Assembly (NCBI GenBank): GCA_038030265.1
Contig: CM075938.1
Span: 9,215,009-9,279,008 of the forward strand
Direction: 5' to 3'
DNA from: Corythucha ciliata
Taxonomy: Eukaryota > Arthropoda > Insecta > Hemiptera > Tingidae
Length of the DNA stretch: 64,000 nt
The translations under genes and the position numbers were made by a program. The notes below the pieces were generated by a model. It made no database searches and was not told where the DNA came from. It saw nothing but the letters and a program-made list of their open reading frames with translations. Shown one piece after another: positions 53,501 to 64,000 of the stretch; the stretch's first letter is position 1, and each line of letters starts with the position of its first letter.

Positions 53501-56354
53501 TCGCAGTGGTGGCTCCCTAAAAAAAACGTATGTTCTTCACGGATTTTTACTTCCGCACCCTCAAAATCGGAATTTCCAGGGTATTTCCTTATTCTAAAGA
53601 CCCCCCCCCCCCCATAATGAACTAGTAAATAAATTATGATTTTTCAGTTGTGTTAAAGAATTACTTTTTAGCACTTTTTCTCAATTCTAGCCGTGCATTC
53701 GCGATTTGTCTCAAGTTTAGCGGTGAATTAGCCTTAATCTTAATTTTAGCCGCAAATTAGCGGATTATTTTCACTTCCAGCAATGAATTGGCGTTTTTTG
53801 TTTAATTTTAGCGTCGAACGCGACTTGCCATTTCCTCAATTTCAGCCGCAAGTGGGCGCTTTTTCTCAATTTTTTTCATCCGTGAATGGGTCATTTAACT
53901 CAATTTTAGCCTCGAATTAGCAATGTTTCTCGATTTTTGCCGTGAATTAGAGTTTTTCCTAATTTTATTCGCTAATTAGCGATTTTTCTACATTTCAGCC
54001 GCAAATTTGAGTTTTTTCGCTATTTTAGCTGGAAATCAGCGCTATTTTTCAATTTTATCCGCGAATCAGAGCTTTTTCTGCACTTTAATCGTGGAATGAG
54101 CGCTTTTTTTACTATCTTATTGGTGAATTATCGATTTTTCTCCATTTTAGGCGCATATTAATGTTTTTATTTTGGCCGCGTTGCAGCGTTTTTACCCCGT
54201 GAATTAGCGGTTTTCCTCAATTTTTTCATCCGTGAATGGGAAATTCATCTCAATTTCAACCTTGAATTAAGCAATGTTTCTCAATTTTTGCCATGAATTA
54301 GTGTTTTTCCCAATTTTATCCGCTAATTAGCAGTTTGTCTACATTTACCTCGCGAAATCTATTTTTTTCTCAATTTTAGGTGCAAATCATCGCTATTTCT
54401 CAATTTTAGCCGCGAATCAACACTTTTTCTGCACTATTTGCGGAATAGGCGCTTTTTTAACAATTTTATTGGTTAATTATAGATTTTTCTGAATTTTAGG
54501 CGCGTGTTAGCGTTTTTCCTTATTTTAGCATGTAATTAGCAATTTCTTCTAGTTTCCGTGAGTGACTGATTTTTCCCAATTTCACCGGTGAATTAGCGTT
54601 TTTTCTCACTTTCAGCCGTGAAGTAGTGTTTTTACACCGCGAAATAGCAATTTTTCCCAATTTTAGCCTAATTGAGCGCTTTTCTAACTTATATTATAAG
54701 TGAATTAGCAATGTTTCTCAATTTCAGCCGTGAATTAGCCTTTTTCTCAATTTACTCGAACTTTTTGCGTTTCTGGCAATTCCGAGTTGGAAGTTGCATC
54801 GAGAAACCCTGAATTAGTACTTTTTCACTTTTTTATCGACGAATATTTGTACTTTGTGTAAACTTTTAGCCGCGTACAGTGCGCCTTTTCAATTTTAGCC
54901 GCCTGAGAGCCAACAAAAATTGACGATCAGCGTATTTTCTCTATTTTAGCCTCGAATTGGCCTCTAGTAGGCGCTAATTAGTGGAATCTATGGATGGGTC
55001 CGCCCTGCAATTTGGTTTTTAATTAGACGTCCTACAGTAATTTAGTGTTTCCAAGGAGCCAAAACCAAGAAATTTGGTTTAAGAAGCCTACTCTGCAAAA
55101 TTGTATTTATGAAAAGATTCGAACGCTCTAATTTGGTTTTTCGATTAATTCAGATACGCAAAATTGTTTGGGGATGGTGAATGGGTGAGCCAATCCCGCT
55201 GAAATGGTTCTGAATGGAGTAAAATGGGCCCGATACGAAGTTTTAGTCCCTCCTATAATTTGTTTTAACGTTCCAATTGTCCAATTGTGCTCTTAACCCC
55301 CCACCCCACCCTTTCTAATAGGACCCGCGGGCACGTTGGGCCACAGTAAACGATGCTGAATGAATGCATTTTCTTGTTGTTGATGGGCTCCACTGCTAAC
55401 ATGTATTTTTCACAATACAGCCGCTAGAAATAAGATTCATTCAATCAAAAATCGTCCTTAACTCCAGTCTCTAAACAAAAAACTGAAGTTTTGACCCTCA
55501 ATCCAAACATGCTTTCATCGGTGACTATTCGGGCTCCATCACGATGCTCAAACTCGAGACAAACGGCGTTCGCGAAATCACCAAACTCAAGGGACATTCC
55601 GGAAGCATTCGATCTCTGGAATGGGACGCCGCTCAGCAGCGTCTTTTCTCTGGTAGTTTTGATCAGAGCGTCATCGTTTGGGACATAGGAGGACAACAGG
55701 GAACGGCTTACGAGCTTCAGGGTCATAGGTAATTTATTTTCTGGGTAATTTAATGAGTTTCTTCAGCGTTTCAACTCGTTTTTTCAATTATAGAAACAAA
55801 GTCACTTCACTGTGCTTCGCGGCTGTTAAACGTCAACTCATATCAGCCGGTGAAGACGCCGTCATAGTGTTTTGGGACATGACGGCTCAGCGTAAAGAAA
55901 CGCCAGAATGGGTCGAATCGGACAATTGTCAGCTCTGTCGTAAACCGTTCTTTTGGAATATACGAGCCATGGTTGAAACTCACACAATCGGCCTTCGTCA
56001 ACACCATTGTCGAGCCTGCGGTCGTGCCGTTTGCGATTCGTGTAGCTCGCCCACTATTGCCATCCCCTCGCTCGGCTTTGAGTTTCCAGTCAGAGTGTGC
56101 GGACCGTGTCACGCTCTTTTGTCAAATCAACAGTAAGTACCTATCGTTTTTTTTTTCTTTTTCGCGAACAATTTTGTATTTAAATGTTTCGCCATCCCCA
56201 ACCATCAACCTTGGAAAGGCAAACACCCCTGGCTTCATTCCACGACGCCAAACACTCGATATGTTGGATGAATTTGGACGAACAACAAAAACGATTACTC
56301 ACCGTAGGCCAAGACAGAGTTATCAAATTGTGGGATGCGTCTCAGTTGGTCTAG
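49947..56354 (+). CDS. WDFY2: WD repeat and FYVE domain protein (WDFY1/WDFY2 type)
   Basis: Six exons join in phase: 49947-50104, 50172-50313, 50370-50575, 55489-55728, 55794-56132 and 56219-56354, giving 406 residues (human WDFY1/2 are 400-410). WD repeats are visible ([83 protein letters not shown]). Between the last two lies a FYVE zinc finger, about residues 288-362, with CQLC, the PI3P-binding [10 protein letters not shown] and VCDSC. Family role: early-endosome protein bound to phosphatidylinositol 3-phosphate, scaffolding kinases. WDFY1 and WDFY2 cannot be told apart here, so the symbol is approximate. Intron 3 (50576-55488, 4.9 kb) is filled by a hAT-type element and arrays; the other introns are 56-86 bp. 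Confidence 0.92.
50998..53147 (+). mobile_element. HA2: hAT-type element carrying a family A array, in a WDFY intron
   Basis: Left end CATGGGCGTAGGTGCGGGG; right end, reverse complemented, CAGTGGCGTAGGTAGTGAA. Flanking 8-mers are GCTAGCAT (50990-50997) and GCTGGCAT (53148-53155), 7 of 8 matching. Head, array and tail correspond in order to HA1 (264-7953), including a decayed hAT transposase remnant (about 53039-53070) and long similar stretches such as AACCCCGCGGTTAAA (1049 and 51385). The size is 2150 bp. It is non-autonomous. Confidence 0.82.
51290..53010 (+). repeat. Family A array inside HA2
   Basis: 30-bp units with the odd units TCTCGCGATGTAACTTCCAG (51319-51338), a TTCTGAAGGCA type (about 52040 and 52520) and GTATGGTGAACC (about 52638), in the same order as in HA1. 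Confidence 0.85.
53155..53590 (+). repeat. Short family B array
   Basis: Diverged units between HA2 and the inverted family A array. C13 lies at about 53600. Confidence 0.65.
53640..54975 (-). repeat. Family A array, reverse orientation, with higher-order copies
   Basis: Units TTTTTCTCAATTTTAGCCGC / GAATTAGCGC. A block of about 240 bp starting CATCCGTGAATGGG at 53877 recurs at 54227 (350-bp period). The odd unit TTGGAAGTTGCATCG is at about 54787. Confidence 0.82.
55489..56354 (+). CDS. WDFY2: WDFY gene exons 4-6 (WD repeats and FYVE finger)
   Basis: Exon 4 resumes at T|TTTGACCCTCAATCC after an ACTGAAG acceptor with the expected phase. Exon 5 holds the whole FYVE domain, with eight zinc-ligand positions present (CQLC, HHCRAC, CDSC, CGPC). 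Exon 6 completes the last WD repeat and ends DASQLV before TAG. The acceptor of exon 6 (TTGGAAAG|G) is weak in pyrimidines. Confidence 0.93.
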
Positions 56355-56979
56355 CTCGTAAAATTCCGCAATTATTTAGTTCTCCCTCCCCTACCCCCCC
56401 CCCTTCAAACCGATCCGTTCCGCTTCCTAAACAAAATTCGTCATCGCTTCATCAATTCAATTGAACCAATCCAGAAATTCTCGCAATTCCTACCTACCCT
56501 CAGTCCGCCGGTGTCAATTACTCGTCGTCAGGTGTTTTTTTTTTTTTCTTGCTCCACCTCCCCGGGAGACTTGAAAATCGTTGTTCCCTTGTATAGCGCG
56601 CTCTATCTCGACGTTTTTGTTCGCTTATTCTCGTTAGGTTCCTAATAATTGTTTTAAAAACTGAGCGTTAAACTTGTTGGTCGTTGTTAGAGGTTGGCAC
56701 CCTTTTTTGGAAATGCCAGGGTGAGAAAAGAGGTGATCAGTGGTGCGTAGCGAATTTGTTAACTTTTATGTTCACAAAATATATGTTTGTTTTCATTCAA
56801 AAAGAAGTATATTACTAACTAAATATGTGTAATTAATGTGTATATAATTATATCAATAGAAAAATATTCGGAACATTTAGGAACTTAATACTTAATACTG
56901 GGGTTCTAAAATTAATTTGTACTTTCAAGATCAGGGCTTTTAAAGATAGGCGTGTGAGGGATGGGAGGGGGGCTAATCT
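56355..56979. other. 3' flanks of the WDFY gene and of the chitin-binding gene (convergent)
   Basis: AT-rich sequence between two convergent stop codons. C10 lies at about 56394. No other feature. Confidence 0.4.
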
Positions 56980-58821
56980 TCAAGTATCAGGCTCACAGCC
57001 TCGCATCGAGTGGAAATGGTGACCCTCCGGGCAGTTGAGTGTTATGAGTTTGACGCCATCTTTACAGTAGAAGTACTCACGTGTTTTGTGACTTCCACGA
57101 TGGTAGCCGTCCGTTTTTGTTGAACATTCGCCGTTGGAGAGATTTGTGCAGTGATGGCTGGCCTGTGGAACGCACTGATCTCCGTCAAAAACCTACGAAT
57201 TATGAGACAAATATTTAATTAATGAGAAAAAAAGTGTGTAACGTTGTCTTTTCGTGCTCCAGTCTATCGGAACGTTGAATTTGTGGTTTTATGTGTTTGG
57301 TCCGTCTAGTCCAAAACTTGTCCGACCCTGGAAATGCCCCCCCAGCACCAAACACCAGTTGGTGTCCAATTGTGCGACCAAAATGCAATTTTGAGGTTAC
57401 AAGTGCTTTACCTGGTTAGGTGGGCATAAGTATGTGATTTTATGTGGTCCTGCGCCGCAGTAGAAGTATGCACGGCAGTTGGATTCAGCATCTACGTAGT
57501 ACCCGGGTGACTTTCCTTGGCAGGTGTTTTCCTGAGGGGTGGGACATTTATAGCTGTCCGAAGAAACGCAGTGGCTTCCGTTAAAACGCGTGTTAGCCTT
57601 GCAGTAGTAAGTGGCTTTCAGACCCGATTGGCAAAACGTGAAAACCGTGCAATCTTGATTGTGGTCGGCGATGAAACCTTGGCGACCGAAGCATTCACTG
57701 GACGGTGTCCATCGACACATAGTTTCAGTGTTGGAGCAATCCGTTCCGTTCCACGTTTGCCCTTCAAGGCAGGTATTGACGGTCGCTTCCCCTCCTGCAA
57801 AAAAAAAAATCGATCCAATACAATCGGATCATGATCGCCCGTCCTCAACGTCAACCTACCGAAACATTCGACGTAACGTCGACACGTTCCGTCCCCTACG
57901 TCTGGATACCGTCCGTCTCGAAGGCCGTGACAATAGTTGGCCATGCGCGAACACGAGGAATCAGAGCCCTGCAACGAACAGCTGTGCCCGTCAAAGGCCG
58001 CCCCTGGTGGACACCTGTGCCTTCCTATCGTCTTCCCACCTTCGCACTCGTAATAGCCCGAACACCGGACGGCGGCGCCGCGGTCGTCAGCGTGTCGTCC
58101 GTCGCTTCGCCCCCAGCACGGGTCTCGACACGGCTTGACCGAAGATGAACATCGATTTCCGTCGAAAAAATGTCCCGCTGGACATGATTTCAATTCGACG
58201 TCCTCCCCATTTTTGCAACGAATAAACACCGAGCAATCGCTTTACACGAAAAAAAAAAAAATCGTTATAAATATTTGTTGGGTGCCCTCAAAATCCAAAT
58301 ATCTAACCTGTCGGAATCGTGAGCTGGCGTCAAAGGGACGTATCCATCCCGTCGACCATTGCAGATCGATGGTAGACTAAGCACAAGGGCTGCCTCAGCT
58401 TTTTCCAATAAAGCAGAATGTGTCTGTTCCAAAATATTCGCAATTTCAACTGTACGACCGCCGGAACACTTGAAAACTCTCGTTCCTCCTGTCGAAGCGT
58501 CCGAGTATGAACCGTCGCGTCGGCCGACGCACACCAGTTCGTAACACTTGCCTTCGGCTTTACATCTCTGTAAAGAAACGCAATATTTTCTATTTGACAA
58601 TTTTTTACTTTCTTTAAAATCACTCAAAATCGGTTTATTTACTTTGTCGCTGTACGAAAAAATGGTGCCGACAGGGCAACTCTGTTTGATGACCGAGCCC
58701 TCGCGACACATGTAGTAGCGTCGACAACGACTGCCGGGCATGACGTGACGAATAATTCCTTTCGTCGGGCATTTGATCGTTGGCTCGGTAATGGCGTGGT
58801 CCTCTAGAATCCCATTGTAGA
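56980..58821 (-). CDS. Peritrophin-like chitin-binding protein, many CBM14 units (5' end missing)
   Basis: Five exons in phase: 58821-58643, 58567-58308, 58239-57860, 57794-57412 and 57192-56980 (TGA), about 471 residues. About eight six-cysteine CBM14 (peritrophin-A) units can be read, with typical blocks such as CRRYYMCREGSVIKQSCPVG, GRSDGRHADD, CRRYVECFGG, CQSGLKATYYCKANTRFNG and YYVDAESNCRAYFYC. Unit 2 (CVGRRDGSYSDASTGGTRVF) lacks the later cysteines. CBM14 binds chitin; such proteins are secreted into cuticle or the peritrophic matrix. The first exon seen starts in phase 1, so a start and signal-peptide exon must lie further upstream (above 58821), where only repeats were found. Confidence 0.85.
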
Positions 58822-58919
58822 CTATTGGTACCAAACAGGCAAAAAAAAAAAATCGTTACAACGTCGTGGGATGTCCTATCGCGCCCCCCCCCCCACCACG
58901 CGCCCTTTTTTTGTTTTTG

Positions 58920-60445
58920 TTATTTGAGATATTAGCAGGTTGAAAATTGCGAAAAAGCGCTAATTCACGTCTAAAAATAGATCATTCTGAGCTGTAATAT
59001 AGAACACGCCAATTTGTGATTTTTGGAGGCCACTTAGAGGCTGAAATTGAGAAAAAGTGATCATCCGGGGCTAAAATTAAGAAAAATCTCAAATTCGCAG
59101 CTAAAATTAAAAAAAAACTTGCTAATTCGTTGCTGAAAATGGATGCGGCTAAAATGGATAAAAACGTCAATTCGCAGCTAAAATAGAAATGAAAACGACA
59201 AACCGTTCCTGAAATTGCGGGAAAGTGGTATTTAGATGCGAAACGTGAATACGTCGATAATAATTCACAGCTCAAATTGAGAAACACCGCTAATTCACGT
59301 TAAAAATGGTTTAAAAATCACACTATATTAGCTGCTAAAATTGATTGAAAGCGCTAATTCGTGGCTAAATGTGAAGGTCGTGAATAAGACGTGCTAATTA
59401 ACTGCTGAAATTGGGGAAAAGCGCAAATTCGTGACTAAATCTGAACAAATCGTTTACTCGCAACCAAAATTGAGAGAAAGCGCTAATTCTAAAATTGAGA
59501 AAACGCTAACTCGTGGGTAAAATTGACGAAAACAAGCGTCCGAAGGCAATTCCGTGGCTAAAATTGAGAATAATCTATAAGTCGCAGCGAAAATTGAGAA
59601 AACAGCGCTAATTTGCTGTTGAAAATTGAGGAAAAGCTTAGTGCAGAACAAAATTGACAAAAAGCGTTGATTTGCGGCTAAAATTGAGAAAAAACGTCAT
59701 TTTGCAGCTCAAATAGGAAAAAGACGCCAATTCACCGCTAAAATTGAGTAAACGCGGTATTTAGATGCTAAGTGTGAATACGTCGATAATAATTCACAGC
59801 ACAAATTGAGAATTAGCGCTAATTCACGGCAAAAATGGTTTTAAAAACGCATTCATTAACTGCTAAAATTGAGGGAAATGTCTAATTAGTGGCTAAATGT
59901 GATCGTCGTGAATGAAAAGTGTCAATTCACTGCTGACATTGGGGTAAAGCGCAAGTGCATGGCTAAATCTGAACAAATCGCTTATTCGCTACCAAAATTA
60001 AGAGAAAGCGCTCATTCCACAATTGAGAAAACGCTAATTCGTGGGTAGAATTGACGAAAACAAGAACATCCGAAGGCAATTGCGTGACTGAAATTGAGAA
60101 AAAGCGCTAATTCTTGGCTAAAATTGAGAAAAAGCGCTCATTGGTGGCTAAAAATTGAGAGTATTAATTCGCGGCTAAAATGAAAAAAAAAACAATTATA
60201 ATTTTCAGCTAAAATTGAAAAGAAAGCGCTAATTCACTGTTGAAAATTTAGGAAACGTGCTAATGCAGGACGAAATTAACAAAAAGTATTGATTTGCAGC
60301 TAAAATGGAGAAAAAACGCGAGAATGAAAAGTTCTAATTCACTGCTGACATTGGGGAATGGCGCAAATGCATGGCTAAATCTGAACAAATCGCTTATTCG
60401 CAACCAAAATTATGGAAAAGCGCTAATTCGAAAGCTGAGAAAACG
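58920..60445 (+). repeat. Family A array with a 528-bp higher-order period
   Basis: 30-bp units are organised in longer copies: GGTATTTAGATG..GTCGATAATAATTCACAG at 59227 and 59756, and CTGCTGA(A/C)ATTGGGG at 59402, 59930 and 60342 (spacing 528 and 412). Confidence 0.85.
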
Positions 60446-60779
60446 GTTTTATGCATGAGTGACGGGGGTGGCGGTCAATTTTCTTCTCACCCCTCCCCAC
60501 TTATCATTTTCGCCTAATTTCTTAATTTTCTTTTTAAAAACCAATAGCACAATAGCCCGAAAGCCCAACGTGTCTGGTTCCCAAAAACTGGTTCTTTTAT
60601 TGCAGTGCTGAGATCTGCTCAAGACTCTGGATAAATATGGTATTGTTAGAATTAAAAATGAAATAAAAACAAAACAACTCAGAACATTTGCTGCCGAAGC
60701 GAAAACCTCGACCCAATGACTCGCGCTGCGCTGCGTGGCCGAGGGTTTGGCTCCATATCTTATACAAAACAAATCATGC

Positions 60780-61110
60780 GCGTTTCACTTTTTCAAAAAC
60801 CAAATTGTACCACAATTTAGGCTGATTCGAACCTAAATTTCGCTTTTTCAAAACAACTCGTTCAAAACAAATAATTAAAAAAAAAAAAAAATTTCGCGGG
60901 ATTCGTTCTTTCAGCTTCTAATTTTACGGTCATTTTTGCTATTTCAAAACCAAATTTATTGGATTTAGCTCCTTAAAAACCCAATTTCAGAGATTCACGC
61001 TTGATGAGAAACCAAATTTCATGGCTTTAGCTCTTTCCATTATTTTGGTTGCTACGAATAAACAAATGGCTTGTTTGAAAACCAATTATCGTGACGTTGG
61101 CCCTTTCAAA
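60780..61110 (+). repeat. Short family B array
   Basis: Diverged units near CCAAATTTCATGGCTTTAGC / TCTTTCA. Confidence 0.6.
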
Positions 61111-61424
61111 CCACAATGTCACCGCAGAAATGTGGTTCGAGCAATTTGAGGTGAGAGCTGTCTGTGATCTGAACGATTTGTAGTTCAAGCATTGTGGATT
61201 GAGCATTTTATGGTTCAATAATTTTGTGGACTTATCCACAAAATGCTCCATCCACCTGCCCAATCAGCGTAGTTCGCTTGTCTTGAGTGGTTTAATCAAT
61301 TTGTGCTTGGAACGTTTTGTGGTTCAAGCATTGCGTGGTTCCAGTAAGCGTACCGATGTAGCGGCGAGAGGTGCCGATCGTCCTAGGACACCAAAAGCTT
61401 AAATATGAATAAACAGGGATTTTT

Positions 61425-61960
61425 AGGTTTTAAAGCGTTGATTTGTGGCTAATATTGAGAGCAAGTGCTCATTCGCCATTAAAATTAACAAAAATAAACA
61501 AATCTGAATCGAAAGGAAACTTCGCGGCTGACTTAATTAGAGAAAATACGCCAACTCTAATAAATTTAAAACGTCCCTTAATAGGCGGCTACTGTGCTAA
61601 TCTTGGGGTAAGCACGCGGCAAAGAATTACGAAAAAGAGGTTTCGCGGCTAATTAGTAAAAAAGCGCTAATTCATGGCAAACGGCGGAAAAAATCACCTA
61701 TTGGCGGCTTAAAATTGAGAAAAACTCTAATTCGCGGCTAAGATTGAGAAAAAAAAGCAAGCCGCGGCTATGAAATTGAGCAAAATCAGTGCTGGGCTCA
61801 GCACGCCCAGCTAATATTCAGACAACGCCACACTGCTAAAATTGAGTAAACGTGCTATTACTTGGCTAAAACTAAGGAAACGTGGCAATTAGCAGTTCCC
61901 ATAGCGGCAAGTTCGTGGATAAATGTTTAAAAAGCCGTAAGTTAACTTATATTATGCAAA
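61425..61960 (+). repeat. Family A array
   Basis: Diverged 30-bp units, with a GAAAGGAAACTTCGCGGCTG odd unit at about 61510. Confidence 0.7.
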
Positions 61961-62584
61961 GTAAAAATTAAATTCCTTGTGTTTAGATGTTAAGGAGCAT
62001 ACATCCTTCCACCCCGGGCCACCAAACATTTTGGTCCGCCTCAGCGGGGTTCAAGCATTTGGTGGATGGACCATTTTGTGGTTTGAGCATTGCGTGGTTA
62101 CAGCTTTTTGTGGTTCGAACATTTCTTGGTTTGAGGATTTGGTAGTTTGAATCCTGTTCCCTTGGGTTAGGCCCCTGAAAAAACAAATTTCGTTGATTTG
62201 ATCTTCCCAGCACAAATTTTGGTGGATTTCCCGGTTGAAATACCTGTGTATAAGTCTGCACGACCCCAATCCTTCGAAGTTGATCGGTCCTCGTAAAGGG
62301 ATCGTGGGGATGTTCTTTGGAATATGCTAAATGTGATATAACGCGTGGGCTTTTTTATTTTACTTGAGGCTTATCCAAAAACACTGTGGAAGGCTGTGAT
62401 CCCAACTCAAATCGTCTCCATCGGCGTAAAACAATGTCATCAAAAATCATATTTACCATTTCCTCACACCGTTCACTTACCCTTCTCTTTTTATCCCCCC
62501 CCCCCCAATTTATCTGAGGGTGGCTGAGCTGACCGGGGTGCTGACTACCCCTATCTCCCCCCCCCCATGAAACCGCCCCTGACT

Positions 62585-63505
62585 CGCAGCATCCAAAGGC
62601 AATTTCTTGGCTGAAATTGAGAAAAAGCTCTATTTCATGGAAGAACTTGAGAAAAAGCACTAGTTCTTGGCGAGAATTGATAAAAATCGCCCATTCGCGG
62701 CTAAACTTGTGAAAATCATTAATTTGCGGCTAAAATTGAGAAAAACGCTAATTCTCACCTGTAATGTGAATACATGCGCTACAAAGAAAAAGCACATCTC
62801 TCTGATTCGCAGCTATAATTGAGAAAAAGCGTTAAGTCAATACTAAAATTAGGAAAAGGTGCTAATTCGCTGCTAAAATAGAGAAAAAGTGCTAGAATGC
62901 GAAAAAGTTGATGCGCTGCTACACTAACCAACAAGCGTTAATTCGTAGCGTATAAATTGTGAAGACACCGCTAATTCACTGCTAAAGTTGAAAAAAAAAA
63001 TAAAAACAACGCTAATTCGTGATTAAATGGGAAGGCATGGCTAAATCGCTGCGAAAATCGAAAAATAGCGCTAATTTGAGGCTAAAATTAAGACAGAGAG
63101 AGAGCCGATTGGTGGCTAAGTCTAAGTCTAAGTGGTGGCTAAAGAGTGATTTCGCGGCCAAAATTGAGGAAAAATCGCTTATCACGGCTAAAATTGAGAA
63201 TTTCGTAGCTTTTGGGGACAAATTTGTGGGTAAAATTGAGAAAAAACGCTGGTTCATGGCTAAATGTGAAAAAACAAAAAAAACGCCAATTTTTTACGTA
63301 TTGTGAAGACATAGATAATTCACTGCTAAAATTGAAAAAAAGGGCTGATAAAAAATAGCTAATTCGCTATTGAAATTGATAAAAACGCTAATTTGCTAAT
63401 TACAGAGAAAAAGCTCTCATTCGTACAAACAATTGAGAGAACGCTAATTCTAAACTTCTGGAGCTAACTTCATGGCCAAAATCGAGAAAAATCCATAATG
63501 TAACG
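62585..63505 (+). repeat. Family A array
   Basis: Diverged 30-bp units. Just before it are C10 and C9 runs (about 62497 and 62557). An ATCCAAAGGCAATTTCTTGG odd unit starts it. Confidence 0.75.
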
Positions 63506-63694
63506 CAATGTAAAAATTATGTTCCTTGTTTGTTTGTTTTGAGACCGAGGGGCTGCCTCAGAGAGATTTCTATCCCAGGCAGGCGCGGATCCAGGGTCGG
63601 CTTAAGGAGGGGGCCATGGCTCCAATCGGCCCCAAAATGATGAAAAATTTAAAAATGGACAGAACCGCGTATTCTGAGGTTTAACGACACAGGG

Positions 63695-63965
63695 AATTAA
63701 CAATGTCCCACTCAAAAATGGCCTTTTCCACATAAAATTGACTATTCCCTTATGAAACTGACGATTTACTCATTAAATTGACACCTTTAAAACTGAAAAT
63801 TTGCTCATAAAATCAACCATTATTTGTTCATAAGCTTAAGAATTCCCGTAAAATCGCAAGTTTTCTTATAAAACGGGCAATTCCTTCTGAAATTGACAAT
63901 TTCTTCGTGAAACTGACAAGTTTTTTCACGAAATGGACAATTTCACTACTCATAAAATTTCCCTT
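63695..63965 (+). repeat. Family G short array
   Basis: Units near AAATTGACAATTTCTTCATA / AAACTGAC, about 27-29 bp, after a transposon-like GCGCGGATCCAGGG at about 63582. Confidence 0.55.
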
Positions 63966-64000
63966 GGTGAGGCGTTTTGTACATTACCCCATTGACGTGG

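Overview
The window is animal nuclear DNA. The genes have spliceosomal GT-AG introns and encode metazoan proteins: a mitochondrial ribosomal protein (MRPS18B), PYROXD1, a KIF14-like kinesin, a WDFY1/WDFY2-type WD-FYVE protein and a peritrophin-like protein with many CBM14 chitin-binding units. The chitin-binding protein and the copia-type retrotransposon point to an ecdysozoan, probably an arthropod such as a crustacean, but the species cannot be fixed from the sequence. There are no bacterial features, no rRNA and no CRISPR array.

Layout. 1-8.0 kb: diverged 30-bp tandem repeats carrying a 7.7-kb hAT-type element (264-7953, perfect 8-bp target-site duplication). Inside it sit a foldback element with a tRNA-like Pol III unit (2531-2902) and a broken copia LTR retrotransposon (3043-7417). 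8.3-10.6 kb: MRPS18B and PYROXD1 on the + strand, only 8 bp apart, so probably co-transcribed. 10.9-43.0 kb: a KIF14-like gene on the - strand, with about 16 exons and about 1563 residues; three of its introns (6.2, 4.4 and 15.1 kb) are filled with repeat arrays and mobile elements. A small unrecognised + strand gene (33740-36200) lies in the 15-kb intron. 43-49 kb: repeat arrays and a tRNA-derived element. 49.4-56.4 kb: an unrecognised - strand gene start and a WDFY gene, divergent and 75 bp apart; the third WDFY intron holds a second copy of the array-bearing hAT element and a facing inverted array. 57.0-58.8 kb: the chitin-binding gene, - strand, 5' end missing. 58.9-64 kb: more arrays.

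Most of the window is tandem arrays of about 30 bp (families A, B, C, E) or about 16-18 bp (D, F), in both orientations. The main discovery is how they spread: at least four DNA-transposon-type units with recognisable ends and target-site duplications contain these arrays as their body, so the arrays are mobile cargo rather than ordinary local satellites. The 30-bp families also look related to each other by length and core motif. Family names A-G and unit names HA1, HA2, HB and TB are mine.
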